Positions 1 through 5,533 of a DNA stretch of 5,586 nucleotides are shown here, one piece after another. Below the pieces are notes generated by a model. The model saw only the letters and a list, made by a program, of their open reading frames with translations, was not told the DNA's origin and did not search any database. The translations under genes and the position numbers were made by a program. Origin of the DNA: Schwartzia sp. (in: firmicutes) (lineage in GTDB: Bacteria; Bacillota; Negativicutes; Selenomonadales; Selenomonadaceae); NCBI GenBank assembly GCA_017939945.1, contig JAGAZS010000114.1, positions 1-5,586 on the forward strand. Direction: 5' to 3'. The stretch's first letter is position 1. Every line of letters begins with the position of its first letter.

Positions 1-79
1 CGCTTCTTTACGCCTCGTCTTCCCAGCATTTCGCGACGACCTCGCCGTAAATCACGGCATTCTGCTTCTTGTCCGCCAT
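1..79 (-). pseudogene. Third NHLP/proteusin precursor, 5' end only, frameshifted
   Basis: Reading from ATG at 79, the first residues are MADKKQNAVIYGEVVAKCWE, then DEA and a stop at 10-8. The start matches the leaders of the two complete upstream precursors nearly residue for residue. Where those read GCG-TAC-AAG-AAG (AYKK), this copy reads GCG-TAA-AGA-AGC. Restoring one C after TA gives AYKK and reopens the frame, so a single-base deletion is the simplest explanation. A site AAAGG (94-90) lies 10 bases before the ATG, as in the intact copies. The remaining leader and core lie beyond the window edge, so I cannot tell whether the rest is intact. It could be a real pseudogene, a sequencing or assembly error close to a contig end, or, less likely, a genuine 23-residue peptide. 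Homology is clear; the functional state is not. Confidence 0.75.
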
Positions 80-126
80 ATACTTTCATCCTTTCTGTCT
101 GCGGTCAATCTAAACTTACCGGAAAA

Positions 127-155
127 ATAATAAAGGCTTGCAAAAAAAATTGCAA
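127..155 (-). promoter_or_regulatory. Candidate promoter of precursor 3, embedded in a palindrome
   Basis: On the minus strand TTGCAA (155-150) is followed after exactly 17 bases by TATTAT (132-127), five of six matches to the -10 consensus. The predicted transcript start near 120 leaves about 26 bases before the AAAGG site of precursor 3. The same arrangement precedes precursors 1 and 2. The -35 match is only partial and the sequence overlaps a hairpin that could instead end transcription of precursor 2, so this is a sequence-pattern call only. Confidence 0.4.
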
Positions 156-160
156 GCCTT
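133..160 (-). terminator. Perfect 11-bp hairpin after precursor 2
   Basis: Positions 133-143 pair with 150-160 without mismatch (AAGGCTTGCAA against TTGCAAGCCTT), enclosing a six-base homopolymer loop. On the minus strand it begins 12 bases after the stop of precursor 2 and is followed by the T-rich tract TATTATTTTTCC. It may be an intrinsic terminator or a partial attenuator. The T tract is interrupted, so termination may be incomplete. The same stem core recurs after precursor 1. Confidence 0.45.
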
Positions 161-172
161 CTGAAAAAAATT

Positions 173-703
173 TCAAATCAGAACCGCTACGCTGACCGAT
201 ACGACTTCGACGTACGTCGTGGGCATGGCGACAGCCGTAGGCGTAACAGTAGTCGTCGGCGTGACGGAGACGGAAATGTCGCTGACGACTGCCGTTACCA
301 CATTGACCGCCGCGGCGTCGCCGCCCGCGGCCATGGCAAGCTCGGCCTTCGACAGGGATTTCGGCGACGCCGGGAGAATCATGTAGCGCACATCCTCGGT
401 GTTCTGGATGATGCGGGCCTCCGCGCCTTCGGGGATGATGACGTCCTTCTTTTCCGCTGCGTTCAGGAGATACTTCGTGAACGTCTGCACGGCGTCCTGC
501 GCTCCCTCGTAGGGAATGACCACATACCTGACCATCTTCGGCTGCTCGATGACCTTGTAGGTCACGCCTTCCTCGACTGCGAAGCCCGCTTCGGCGAGCA
601 CGCTCTCCGGATCCTCGATGAAACGTTTTTTGTAGGCGTCGTCTTCCCAGCATTTCGAGATGATCTCGCCGTACTTCACAAGGTTCTGTTTCTTGTCCGC
701 CAT
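173..703 (-). CDS. NHLP/proteusin RiPP precursor peptide 2 (176 aa)
   Basis: This is a natural-product precursor, not an enzyme. Residues 1-128 form a leader related to the nitrile hydratase alpha subunit: W19, Y24, F28 and D31-P32 mark the conserved helical part, and it ends in SPKSLSKAELAMAAGG. The double glycine at 127-128 is the expected cleavage site. The 48-residue core (129-176) has no Cys, Trp, Lys, Arg or His, is rich in Val, Thr and Ser, carries Pro-Thr repeats in the middle, and ends EVVSVSVAVLI. The leader is 97/128 identical to precursor 1 but the core only 12/48. I start at ATG 703, giving MADKKQ as in the sister genes. An in-frame ATG three codons earlier lies inside the AAAGGATGG ribosome site (AAAGG at 717-713, 9 bases from ATG 703). 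The likely modifiers are the two radical SAM enzymes upstream. The family call is firm; the product structure is inference. Confidence 0.92.
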   Translation of the reverse strand: MADKKQNLVKYGEIISKCWEDDAYKKRFIEDPESVLAEAGFAVEEGVTYKVIEQPKMVRYVVIPYEGAQDAVQTFTKYLLNAAEKKDVIIPEGAEARIIQNTEDVRYMILPASPKSLSKAELAMAAGGDAAAVNVVTAVVSDISVSVTPTTTVTPTAVAMPTTYVEVVSVSVAVLI

Positions 704-745
704 CAGTACCATCCTTTCAAAATAAAATCGAGTAAACCTGTAATA

Positions 746-774
746 AATATAAGGGCTTGCAAAAAAATTTGCAA
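746..774 (-). promoter_or_regulatory. Candidate promoter of precursor 2, embedded in a palindrome
   Basis: Minus-strand TTGCAA (774-769) is separated by exactly 17 bases from TATATT (751-746), five of six to the -10 consensus. The predicted start near 739 is about 22 bases before the AAAGG site at 717-713. The -35 box and its partner form the two arms of the hairpin described separately, so a dimeric regulator could bind here, or the sequence may mainly be a terminator. Confidence 0.4.
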
Positions 775-778
775 GCCC
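753..778 (-). terminator. Perfect 11-bp hairpin after precursor 1
   Basis: Positions 753-763 pair with 768-778 (GGGCTTGCAAA against TTTGCAAGCCC) around a four-base loop. On the minus strand it starts about 30 bases after the precursor 1 stop and is followed by TTATATTTATTA, a T-rich but interrupted tract. The stem core GGCTTGCAA/TTGCAAGCC is identical to that of the hairpin behind precursor 2. Terminator, attenuator, RNA-stability element and operator are all possible. Confidence 0.45.
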
Positions 779-808
779 CTTTCTTGAAGCTTCAGCTATT
801 GTTTCCCG

Positions 809-1339
809 TCAGACCAAGACGGCCACTGCAACCGCCACGACGCCGACTTCGGCTTCCGCCAGATAGGTCGTGGTTGTCGTCGCTGTCTGCGCCTCGACTG
901 CCGTCGTCGCGACCTCGGCGGTCTGCACCACGTTTGTTTGCAGCTCTACGCTGTCGCCGCCCGCGACCATTTTCAGCTCGGCCGCGGTCAGGGATTTCGG
1001 CGACGCAGGCAGGATCATGTAGCGCATATCGTCGGTGTTTTGGATGATGCGGACTTCCGCGCCTTCCGGGATTACCAGATCCTTCTTCTCCACCGCGTTC
1101 AGGAAGCCTTTGGCAATGGTCTGCACGGCGTCTCTCGTGTCCTCGTGGGGAAGCACCAGATATTTGACCATCTTCGGCTGCTCGATGACCTTGTAGGTCA
1201 CGCCCTCGTCCACCACGAAGCCCGCCTCGGAGAGCACGCCTTCCGGATCCTCGAGGAAGTGCTTCTTGTACGCTTCGTCCTCCCAGCATTTGGCGACGAC
1301 CTCGCCGTACTTCACGAGATTCTGTTTCTTGTCTGCCAT
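809..1339 (-). CDS. NHLP/proteusin RiPP precursor peptide 1 (176 aa)
   Basis: First of the tandem precursors, directly downstream of the two modifying enzymes. Leader residues 1-128 show the NHLP pattern (KCWEDEAYKKHFLEDPEGVL around residues 17-36) and end SLTAAELKMVAGG, with Gly-Gly at 127-128 as the predicted cleavage point. The core (129-176, positions 955-812) has no Cys, Trp, Lys, Arg, His or Pro. It contains five Thr in a row (154-158) and ends GVVAVAVAVLV, a strict Val/small-residue alternation. The Val and Thr codons are varied, so the low-complexity core is kept at the peptide level and is not a simple DNA repeat. The start is ATG 1339, with AAAGG at 1353-1349. An in-frame ATG at 1360 lies ahead of that ribosome site and is rejected. 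The leader resembles a nitrile hydratase subunit but lacks its Cys-rich metal site. The product is expected to be a hydrophobic peptide with D-residues and C-methyl groups; this is inference. Confidence 0.93.
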   Translation of the reverse strand: MADKKQNLVKYGEVVAKCWEDEAYKKHFLEDPEGVLSEAGFVVDEGVTYKVIEQPKMVKYLVLPHEDTRDAVQTIAKGFLNAVEKKDLVIPEGAEVRIIQNTDDMRYMILPASPKSLTAAELKMVAGGDSVELQTNVVQTAEVATTAVEAQTATTTTTYLAEAEVGVVAVAVAVLV

Positions 1340-1374
1340 GGGTACCATCCTTTCTTTCATTGGAATTTAACTCT

Positions 1375-1403
1375 ATCATAATGGTTCGCGCTTCCCCGCG
1401 CAA
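1375..1403 (-). promoter_or_regulatory. Candidate promoter of the precursor array
   Basis: In the 68-base gap between the epimerase stop and precursor 1, minus-strand TTGCGC (1403-1398) is followed after exactly 17 bases by TATGAT (1380-1375), five of six to the -10 consensus. The predicted start near 1368 is about 15 bases before the AAAGG site. The bases before the -35 (AAGGGCTTGC) match the left arm of the hairpins after precursors 1 and 2, but here the second arm is not complementary, so no hairpin forms. An independent promoter would let precursor peptides be made in excess over the enzymes. Confidence 0.45.
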
Positions 1404-1407
1404 GCCC

Positions 1408-2859
1408 TTATGGCGCTTTTTTATCGATTTCGTAAGGCTCCAGGAACAGGCCCGCCTGCTCGAATTTCTTCAGGACGAAGAATACGTTCGCCGGAAACGC
1501 GCCGGTCTCCTCCATCAGCTCCCCGACGACGTCGTAGGCGGTCTTGCCGCCGCCCCGGAGTTTTCTCAGCACGTCATGGTAAAGGTCGGGCGAGAGGTCG
1601 TCCGCACCCCGGAATTTCAGCCGGAGCTTGTTCGGGCGGAAAAACTCCACGCCCTCCGCCGTCTCCTCGAAGGAAACGGTGGGACGGAGAAACAGCGGCT
1701 GATCCTTGGGAAGTTCCTTCGCCATATAGCGGTCGATCGTGGAAACGAGGACGCGCTTGAAATCCTCGAGGTCGGAAAAGCTCTCCTTCGCTACGATGTA
1801 TTCGCCGGTGGGATGTTCCTTCGACGAGCCGCAGGGCGTCATGAGGCGGATGGAGCGCTCCGCCATATTGACGATGAAGCCGCTGGCGCAGGCAATCGTA
1901 TCGTTCTCATCTTCCGCCACATGCGCCAGCTCGCTCTCCCGGGCGCGTCCCGTCTTGGCGAACATGTTGTGCGGCGCCTCGGCGAACTGGGGCAGCAACT
2001 CCACGCACAGGAGCTCCTCCATGGTGAAGGTCTCGAAAATCTTGTGCAGGATATCGAGGCTCAACACCGAGAAACGGTGGACGCGCCGCTCTTTTTTCAG
2101 CGCTTCCAACAGATACTTCCGGGTGCGCTCGGGGTTTCGCATGGAAGCCGCCGTGGTGAGCTGCGGCACGATGCCGAAGACGTCGAAGAAGTCGTCGGTG
2201 AATTTTTCGTAGTCGGGATTGTCGAGGGGCTCGGTGGCATAATAGCAGGTCGCGTCTCCCACCGCGTCGCCGACGGTTTCCTTGGCGAAGGAGAGAATCC
2301 CCCGCCAAAGCGCGGCGTTTTCCTCGTCGTAGGGACAGACCTTTTGGAGCTTTCCCGCCATGATGCCGCAAAAGGGGCAGCCCACCGAGCAGCCGAGATC
2401 CAGCTCGAAGGTCATCGGCACATGGATCAGGGAACGGTTTTTCATTCCCAGCTCCACCCAGCAGCGGTTCAGCTGGCGGCTTCGCCATGCGCGGAAGGCG
2501 GGATGCTTTGGCACGCAGGATTCCCGCGCCATACGGTCCCGTCCCTCGATCTTTTCCTGCAGGAATCCGCGGTAGCGGCGCGCAGCACGCGGCGTGTCCC
2601 CGGGCGGACGCTTCTGGTATTCCAGCGCCGTTTCGCGGACGCAGAGAATCCGCACCGAGAGGACGTCGATGGACAGCCCGTATGCGGCCAGGGTTTCCTC
2701 CGGCGCCGCGAGGAATTTTTCCTGAAAGCCCGGCTCCATGGTCCAAAGCTCCAGTGCCCGCTTCGCCTCCGCGACCTCGCGAACATACTCCGCATCGTCG
2801 CAGGCGGGGCTGATGACGTGCCTGATTTCCGTATCGCTCAATTTGTATTCACTCTCCAC
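1408..2859 (-). CDS. Radical SAM RiPP epimerase, PoyD-like (483 aa)
   Basis: Predicted to convert L- to D-residues in the precursor core by hydrogen abstraction at alpha-carbons. The 4Fe-4S/SAM motif CSVGCPFC lies at C157, C161 and C164 (CxxxCxxC). The following stretch YYATEPLDNPDYEKF (207-220) and VPQLTTA (231-237) resemble what I recall of the PoyD/OspD family of proteusin epimerases. These enzymes need a distal Cys as hydrogen donor; C343 in TPCGSS (or C324) is my candidate. Residues 39-61 (W39, F45, F49-L50, P53-E54, L57, G61) resemble the precursor leader helix. Residues about 405-475 look like a small winged-helix module. The GTG at 2859 overlaps the upstream gene by 11 bases, suggesting translational coupling. 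TTG at 2841, preceded by GGAGAG, is an alternative start. Radical SAM membership is certain; the epimerase assignment is likely, from remembered family patterns. Confidence 0.85.
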   Translation of the reverse strand: MESEYKLSDTEIRHVISPACDDAEYVREVAEAKRALELWTMEPGFQEKFLAAPEETLAAYGLSIDVLSVRILCVRETALEYQKRPPGDTPRAARRYRGFLQEKIEGRDRMARESCVPKHPAFRAWRSRQLNRCWVELGMKNRSLIHVPMTFELDLGCSVGCPFCGIMAGKLQKVCPYDEENAALWRGILSFAKETVGDAVGDATCYYATEPLDNPDYEKFTDDFFDVFGIVPQLTTAASMRNPERTRKYLLEALKKERRVHRFSVLSLDILHKIFETFTMEELLCVELLPQFAEAPHNMFAKTGRARESELAHVAEDENDTIACASGFIVNMAERSIRLMTPCGSSKEHPTGEYIVAKESFSDLEDFKRVLVSTIDRYMAKELPKDQPLFLRPTVSFEETAEGVEFFRPNKLRLKFRGADDLSPDLYHDVLRKLRGGGKTAYDVVGELMEETGAFPANVFFVLKKFEQAGLFLEPYEIDKKAP

Positions 2860-4789
2860 TCTGTTTCTTTGCGTTCATGTCCACCGCCAGCGCCAGATAC
2901 TCATGCCCGATATGCACCATCAGGTTTTCCTCGCAGAGCCAGTCCAGCGCGGCGCGAAGCTCGTCCTCGCCGTACTTTTGCGAAAGCTCCCCGAGCAGCG
3001 GCGCCTCCTGCCGCACGGAGCGGCAAGCGCGGTACAGCTCCGCTTTTGCGCCGTCCAGCGTATAGACGGCGTGCCTGGAAATTTTCCGCATATCGTAAAT
3101 GTCGATGGCCGCGCCGTTGTCATACATATCGAGCCGCTGGAGATTCCAGCGGTTGTCGACCCAGTCCGTGACGATCTCCTGCACCTTGCGGTAGCTTTCG
3201 CCCTTGAGCCGGACGTCCCAGCAAAGATGGCGCTCCGACCGATCGACAGGCTCGAAGATGTACGCCGACCGCCGGATAAATTCCTCGTCCGCGTAGGCAA
3301 AGGAATAGGCCTCGGCGGGCTGCAGCACCAGCCCGTATTTTTCCGGGTGCTCCGTGTATTCGCCGTATCGCTGGTACACGATATGAATCAGCTGGTTCGG
3401 CGACGGCAGGTGCATGACCTTCGGCAGGAGCTCCGCCAGCTCGGCAAGATATGCCTCCGTCTCGCCGGGAAAGCCGCAGAGCAGATTCCACGCCAGCTGC
3501 ATATTGTAAGTGCGGCAGCTTTTCAGCGTCTCGATCTGCCGGATGGCGCGGCACCCCTTGTTCATGATTTTCAGGATGTCGTCCTGCAGGCTCTCGATGC
3601 CCGGCTGGAGTTGGACGAAACCAATTTCCGAAAGGGAGCGCACGTCCTCCTCGGTGATGTTCGCCTTGATCTCGGAGAAGAATTTCAGTTTGACGCCCCG
3701 CGCCTTGAGGGCGGCGGGCAGCTCCTTCATCTGCGTGTGGCTCAAGATGCTGTCGGTGAACACGCAGATTTGCGTCTGGGGATAACGCTCCGCCAGTGTC
3801 TTGATCTCGTCCGCGAGGCGGTCCGTCGTCTTCTCGCGGTAGTTCCGGGCCGGGCCGTTCAGCCCGCAGAACGTGCAGGGCTTGTTCCGTCCCCACCAGC
3901 AGCCCCGCGAGCCCTCTACCATGAAATGCACATGCGTCTCTTTGGGGAAAAGCTCCTGATAGGTGCGGAAGAAATCGTCGAAATCGGGAATCGGAAGATG
4001 CTCCACATCCTTCGTGACACGGTGCATGACCGTCTTCGGGCGCGCCGAGCGGCGGGACAGGACGCCGTAAGGCAGCTCCTCCGGCGGGATGCTTCCTTCC
4101 TTTAATATCCGTCCGCAGACGTCGGCGAAAATCTCGTCCGCCTCGCCGATGAACACATAATCGTAAGCCTCGATATGCTCGATCAGCGCCGCGCCGAGGT
4201 CGCCCATGCAGTTCGCGCCGCCCACCACGATGACCGGCGGATTCGGTTCCTTTTTCAGCCGGCGGGCGAGAGCGATATTCGCGTTCGTCTGCTGGAACAT
4301 CGAGGCGAAAGCGACAATTCTCGGATGACGGGCCAGCACGCGGGCGGCGGCCTCCTCGATATATGCGTCCGCGTCCTTCTGCCAAGCGGGCAGCTTTTGG
4401 AGCCAGTTGGTCCTCGCGACCTGTACCTCCGTCGGCGTCGCGCCGCCCTGCGGAATCCTGACGTCCTGCATCCAACGGATATAGTCGGAGAGCGGACGCA
4501 CCGTATTCCCGCCGTGCGCCGCCCCGGCGAAGACCATCTCGCCGACGAGGAAATCGCTGCGCGCCAGCGCCACCAGATGATAAAGCTCCAGCCCCTGCCG
4601 ATGGGCGTACTGCAAATGCTCGTATTCGATCGTCGAGGAAATGCCCGCTTTCGTCAGGCAGGACTTCATCAGGGAAAGCGCCATCGACGGCATCGTGATA
4701 TCGGAAATCGGCATCGAGACAAAACAGACGTCAATATTCTCGGAAGGATTCATGTACTCACTCATTTCCGGAAAAGTGATTTTCTGCAA
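2849..4789 (-). CDS. B12-binding radical SAM RiPP C-methyltransferase (646 aa)
   Basis: Predicted to methylate unactivated carbons of the precursor core using SAM and cobalamin. The N-terminal part (about 18-230) is a B12-binding-like Rossmann domain starting NIDVCFVSMP, with VIVVGGANCMGDLG (186-198) and YVFIGEADEIF (211-221). The radical SAM motif is GCWWGRNKPCTFCGLNG, with C297, C305 and C308. This Cx7CxxC spacing with the trailing GLNG is typical of the bacteriocin/RiPP-maturation radical SAM family called RiPP maturation radical SAM protein 1. PGIES at 396-400 follows in the barrel. The C-terminus (about 583-637, ending EYLALAVD) looks like a winged helix. I keep the TTG start at 4789 because AAAAAGG (4804-4798) lies 8 bases upstream; ATG at 4765 and 4753 are alternatives with weaker sites. 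It is first in the biosynthetic run and overlaps the epimerase gene. The family call is firm; the methylated positions are unknown. Confidence 0.9.
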   Translation of the reverse strand: MQKITFPEMSEYMNPSENIDVCFVSMPISDITMPSMALSLMKSCLTKAGISSTIEYEHLQYAHRQGLELYHLVALARSDFLVGEMVFAGAAHGGNTVRPLSDYIRWMQDVRIPQGGATPTEVQVARTNWLQKLPAWQKDADAYIEEAAARVLARHPRIVAFASMFQQTNANIALARRLKKEPNPPVIVVGGANCMGDLGAALIEHIEAYDYVFIGEADEIFADVCGRILKEGSIPPEELPYGVLSRRSARPKTVMHRVTKDVEHLPIPDFDDFFRTYQELFPKETHVHFMVEGSRGCWWGRNKPCTFCGLNGPARNYREKTTDRLADEIKTLAERYPQTQICVFTDSILSHTQMKELPAALKARGVKLKFFSEIKANITEEDVRSLSEIGFVQLQPGIESLQDDILKIMNKGCRAIRQIETLKSCRTYNMQLAWNLLCGFPGETEAYLAELAELLPKVMHLPSPNQLIHIVYQRYGEYTEHPEKYGLVLQPAEAYSFAYADEEFIRRSAYIFEPVDRSERHLCWDVRLKGESYRKVQEIVTDWVDNRWNLQRLDMYDNGAAIDIYDMRKISRHAVYTLDGAKAELYRACRSVRQEAPLLGELSQKYGEDELRAALDWLCEENLMVHIGHEYLALAVDMNAKKQSGE

Positions 4790-4797
4790 TCAATATA

Positions 4798-4804
4798 CCT
4801 TTTT
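4798..4804 (-). promoter_or_regulatory. Shine-Dalgarno site selecting a TTG start
   Basis: Minus-strand AAAAAGG ends 8 bases before the TTG at 4789. The in-frame ATG codons at 4765 and 4753 have no comparable site at normal spacing, so this ribosome site is the reason for choosing the TTG start of the B12 radical SAM gene. Confidence 0.55.
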
Positions 4805-4861
4805 ATATATTCGACCAAAAGCTCCCGATTTCCTGCTTGCGGAAAAAAATCGACAAAAGGG

Positions 4862-4890
4862 CATATAAAACGAAAGCTCTTGCAAATAAA
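4862..4890 (-). promoter_or_regulatory. Weak candidate promoter of the radical SAM operon
   Basis: In the AT-rich gap between the ATPase hairpin and the B12 radical SAM gene, TTTATT (4890-4885) stands 17 bases before TATATG (4867-4862). Both boxes match the consensus only partly. A TTGCAA lies 12 bases before the -10, which is too close for a standard -35. The predicted leader is about 65 bases and contains an imperfect hairpin at 4826-4852. Some promoter is needed here if the hairpin at 4897-4935 terminates, but this exact position is a guess. Confidence 0.2.
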
Positions 4891-4896
4891 AGGAAT

Positions 4897-4935
4897 CGGA
4901 GCGGAAAACAAAATTGACTTTCGCTTTCCGCTCCG
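4897..4935 (-). terminator. Hairpin terminator after the ATPase gene
   Basis: Positions 4897-4907 pair perfectly with 4925-4935 (CGGAGCGGAAA against TTTCCGCTCCG) around a 17-base loop. On the minus strand it starts 13 bases past the ATPase stop and is followed by ATTCCTTTTATTT, a T-rich but imperfect tract. It probably separates the ATPase transcript from the biosynthetic operon. Confidence 0.55.
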
Positions 4936-4948
4936 AAAAAATGCTGTG

Positions 4949-5455
4949 TTATTTCAATACCACGTGCTCGCCGAGTCCTTCCAGCATTTCGTGCAGCTCC
5001 TCGCCGACGCCCTCTGTTTTTTTCGGTACGTCCGCCAGCGGGAATTTGCTCGCGACGATGGTCTGCCGGTTGTTGTCCTGCCGGACCTTCAGAAGTCCGA
5101 TCAGCGTCTCGCCGGCTTCCTGATTCAAATGCGCAGCGTCGAGGTCGTCCACCACAAGGCACGGCACCGCTTCCGCTTTTTCCGTGAACTTGATCCGCGA
5201 CGTCTCGTTCGCCGCGCCGATGGTCTCGGAGAAAAGCTCCGCCGCCGTCAGGAACATCGTGTCCGTTCCCGCCTTCGTTTTCTCGTTCGCGAAGACCGCG
5301 ACCAGCATGCTCTTGCCCGTGCCCGGAGGCCCGTAAACGAAGGCGCCCTTCGCCGCCTCGCCGACCAGCGCCTTCATTGTGGCGACAGCCTCTTTGTTGT
5401 ACGCCTCGGAATCATACCTGTCAAAACCCAGCCCCTTGTATTTCATCGGAACCAT
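4949..5455 (-). CDS. Small DnaC/IstB-like AAA+ ATPase (168 aa)
   Basis: An ATP-binding protein of the DnaC helicase-loader / IstB type. With the start at 5455, Walker A GPPGTGKS is at 42-49, Walker B CLVVDD at 99-104, and a sensor-1-like strand TIVASKFP at 132-139. The opening VPMKYKGLGFDRY resembles the segment just before the ATPase core in DnaC proteins. It is short for the family, which usually exceeds 230 residues. The N-terminal partner-binding domain is missing, and no arginine follows R130, so the usual C-terminal Ser-Arg finger region is absent. The start is uncertain: ATG 5545 and 5521 are in frame, and 5521 has AAAGGG close by. A promoter with a perfect TATAAT at 5539-5534 would start the transcript near 5527, so I prefer ATG 5455 with AAAAGGG at 5472-5466. 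No link to peptide maturation is evident. It could be a phage or mobile-element remnant. Confidence 0.75.
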   Translation of the reverse strand: MVPMKYKGLGFDRYDSEAYNKEAVATMKALVGEAAKGAFVYGPPGTGKSMLVAVFANEKTKAGTDTMFLTAAELFSETIGAANETSRIKFTEKAEAVPCLVVDDLDAAHLNQEAGETLIGLLKVRQDNNRQTIVASKFPLADVPKKTEGVGEELHEMLEGLGEHVVLK

Positions 5456-5533
5456 CAGCAACACACCCTTTTCATAATATTGTGATTGCGTTCCCGCCTT
5501 GCCTTTCTTCAAGACGGGCATTTCGTTCCCTTT

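Noticed and set aside
704..712. Longer start of precursor 2 (MVLMADKK) and likewise of precursor 1 (from 1360)
   Set aside because: The earlier ATG codons overlap or precede the AAAGGATG ribosome site. MADKKQ is the shared N-terminus of all three copies.
133..778. The two similar hairpins as CRISPR repeats or IS ends
   Set aside because: There are only two copies, spaced by whole genes, with no spacers and no transposase.
809..955. Core as a lanthipeptide, sactipeptide or azole-type product
   Set aside because: The core has no Cys, and no cyclodehydratase or lanthionine synthetase is in the window. The enzymes present fit epimerisation and C-methylation instead.
173..1339. Nitrile hydratase alpha subunits as the function of the two 176-aa proteins
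   Set aside because: The leaders resemble that fold, but the Cys-rich metal-binding motif is missing and the proteins end in Gly-Gly plus a low-complexity core, the mark of NHLP precursors.
1360..3171. Plus-strand open frame of 603 codons, and others at 2738-4105 and 4175-5485
   Set aside because: They lie opposite clearly recognisable radical SAM and ATPase genes. They have Arg/His/Leu-rich translations with no domain and arise from the GC-rich codon use of the true strand.
4949..5455. IstB subunit of an IS21-type insertion sequence
   Set aside because: No transposase gene, terminal repeats or target duplication are visible in the window, and the protein is shorter than IstB.
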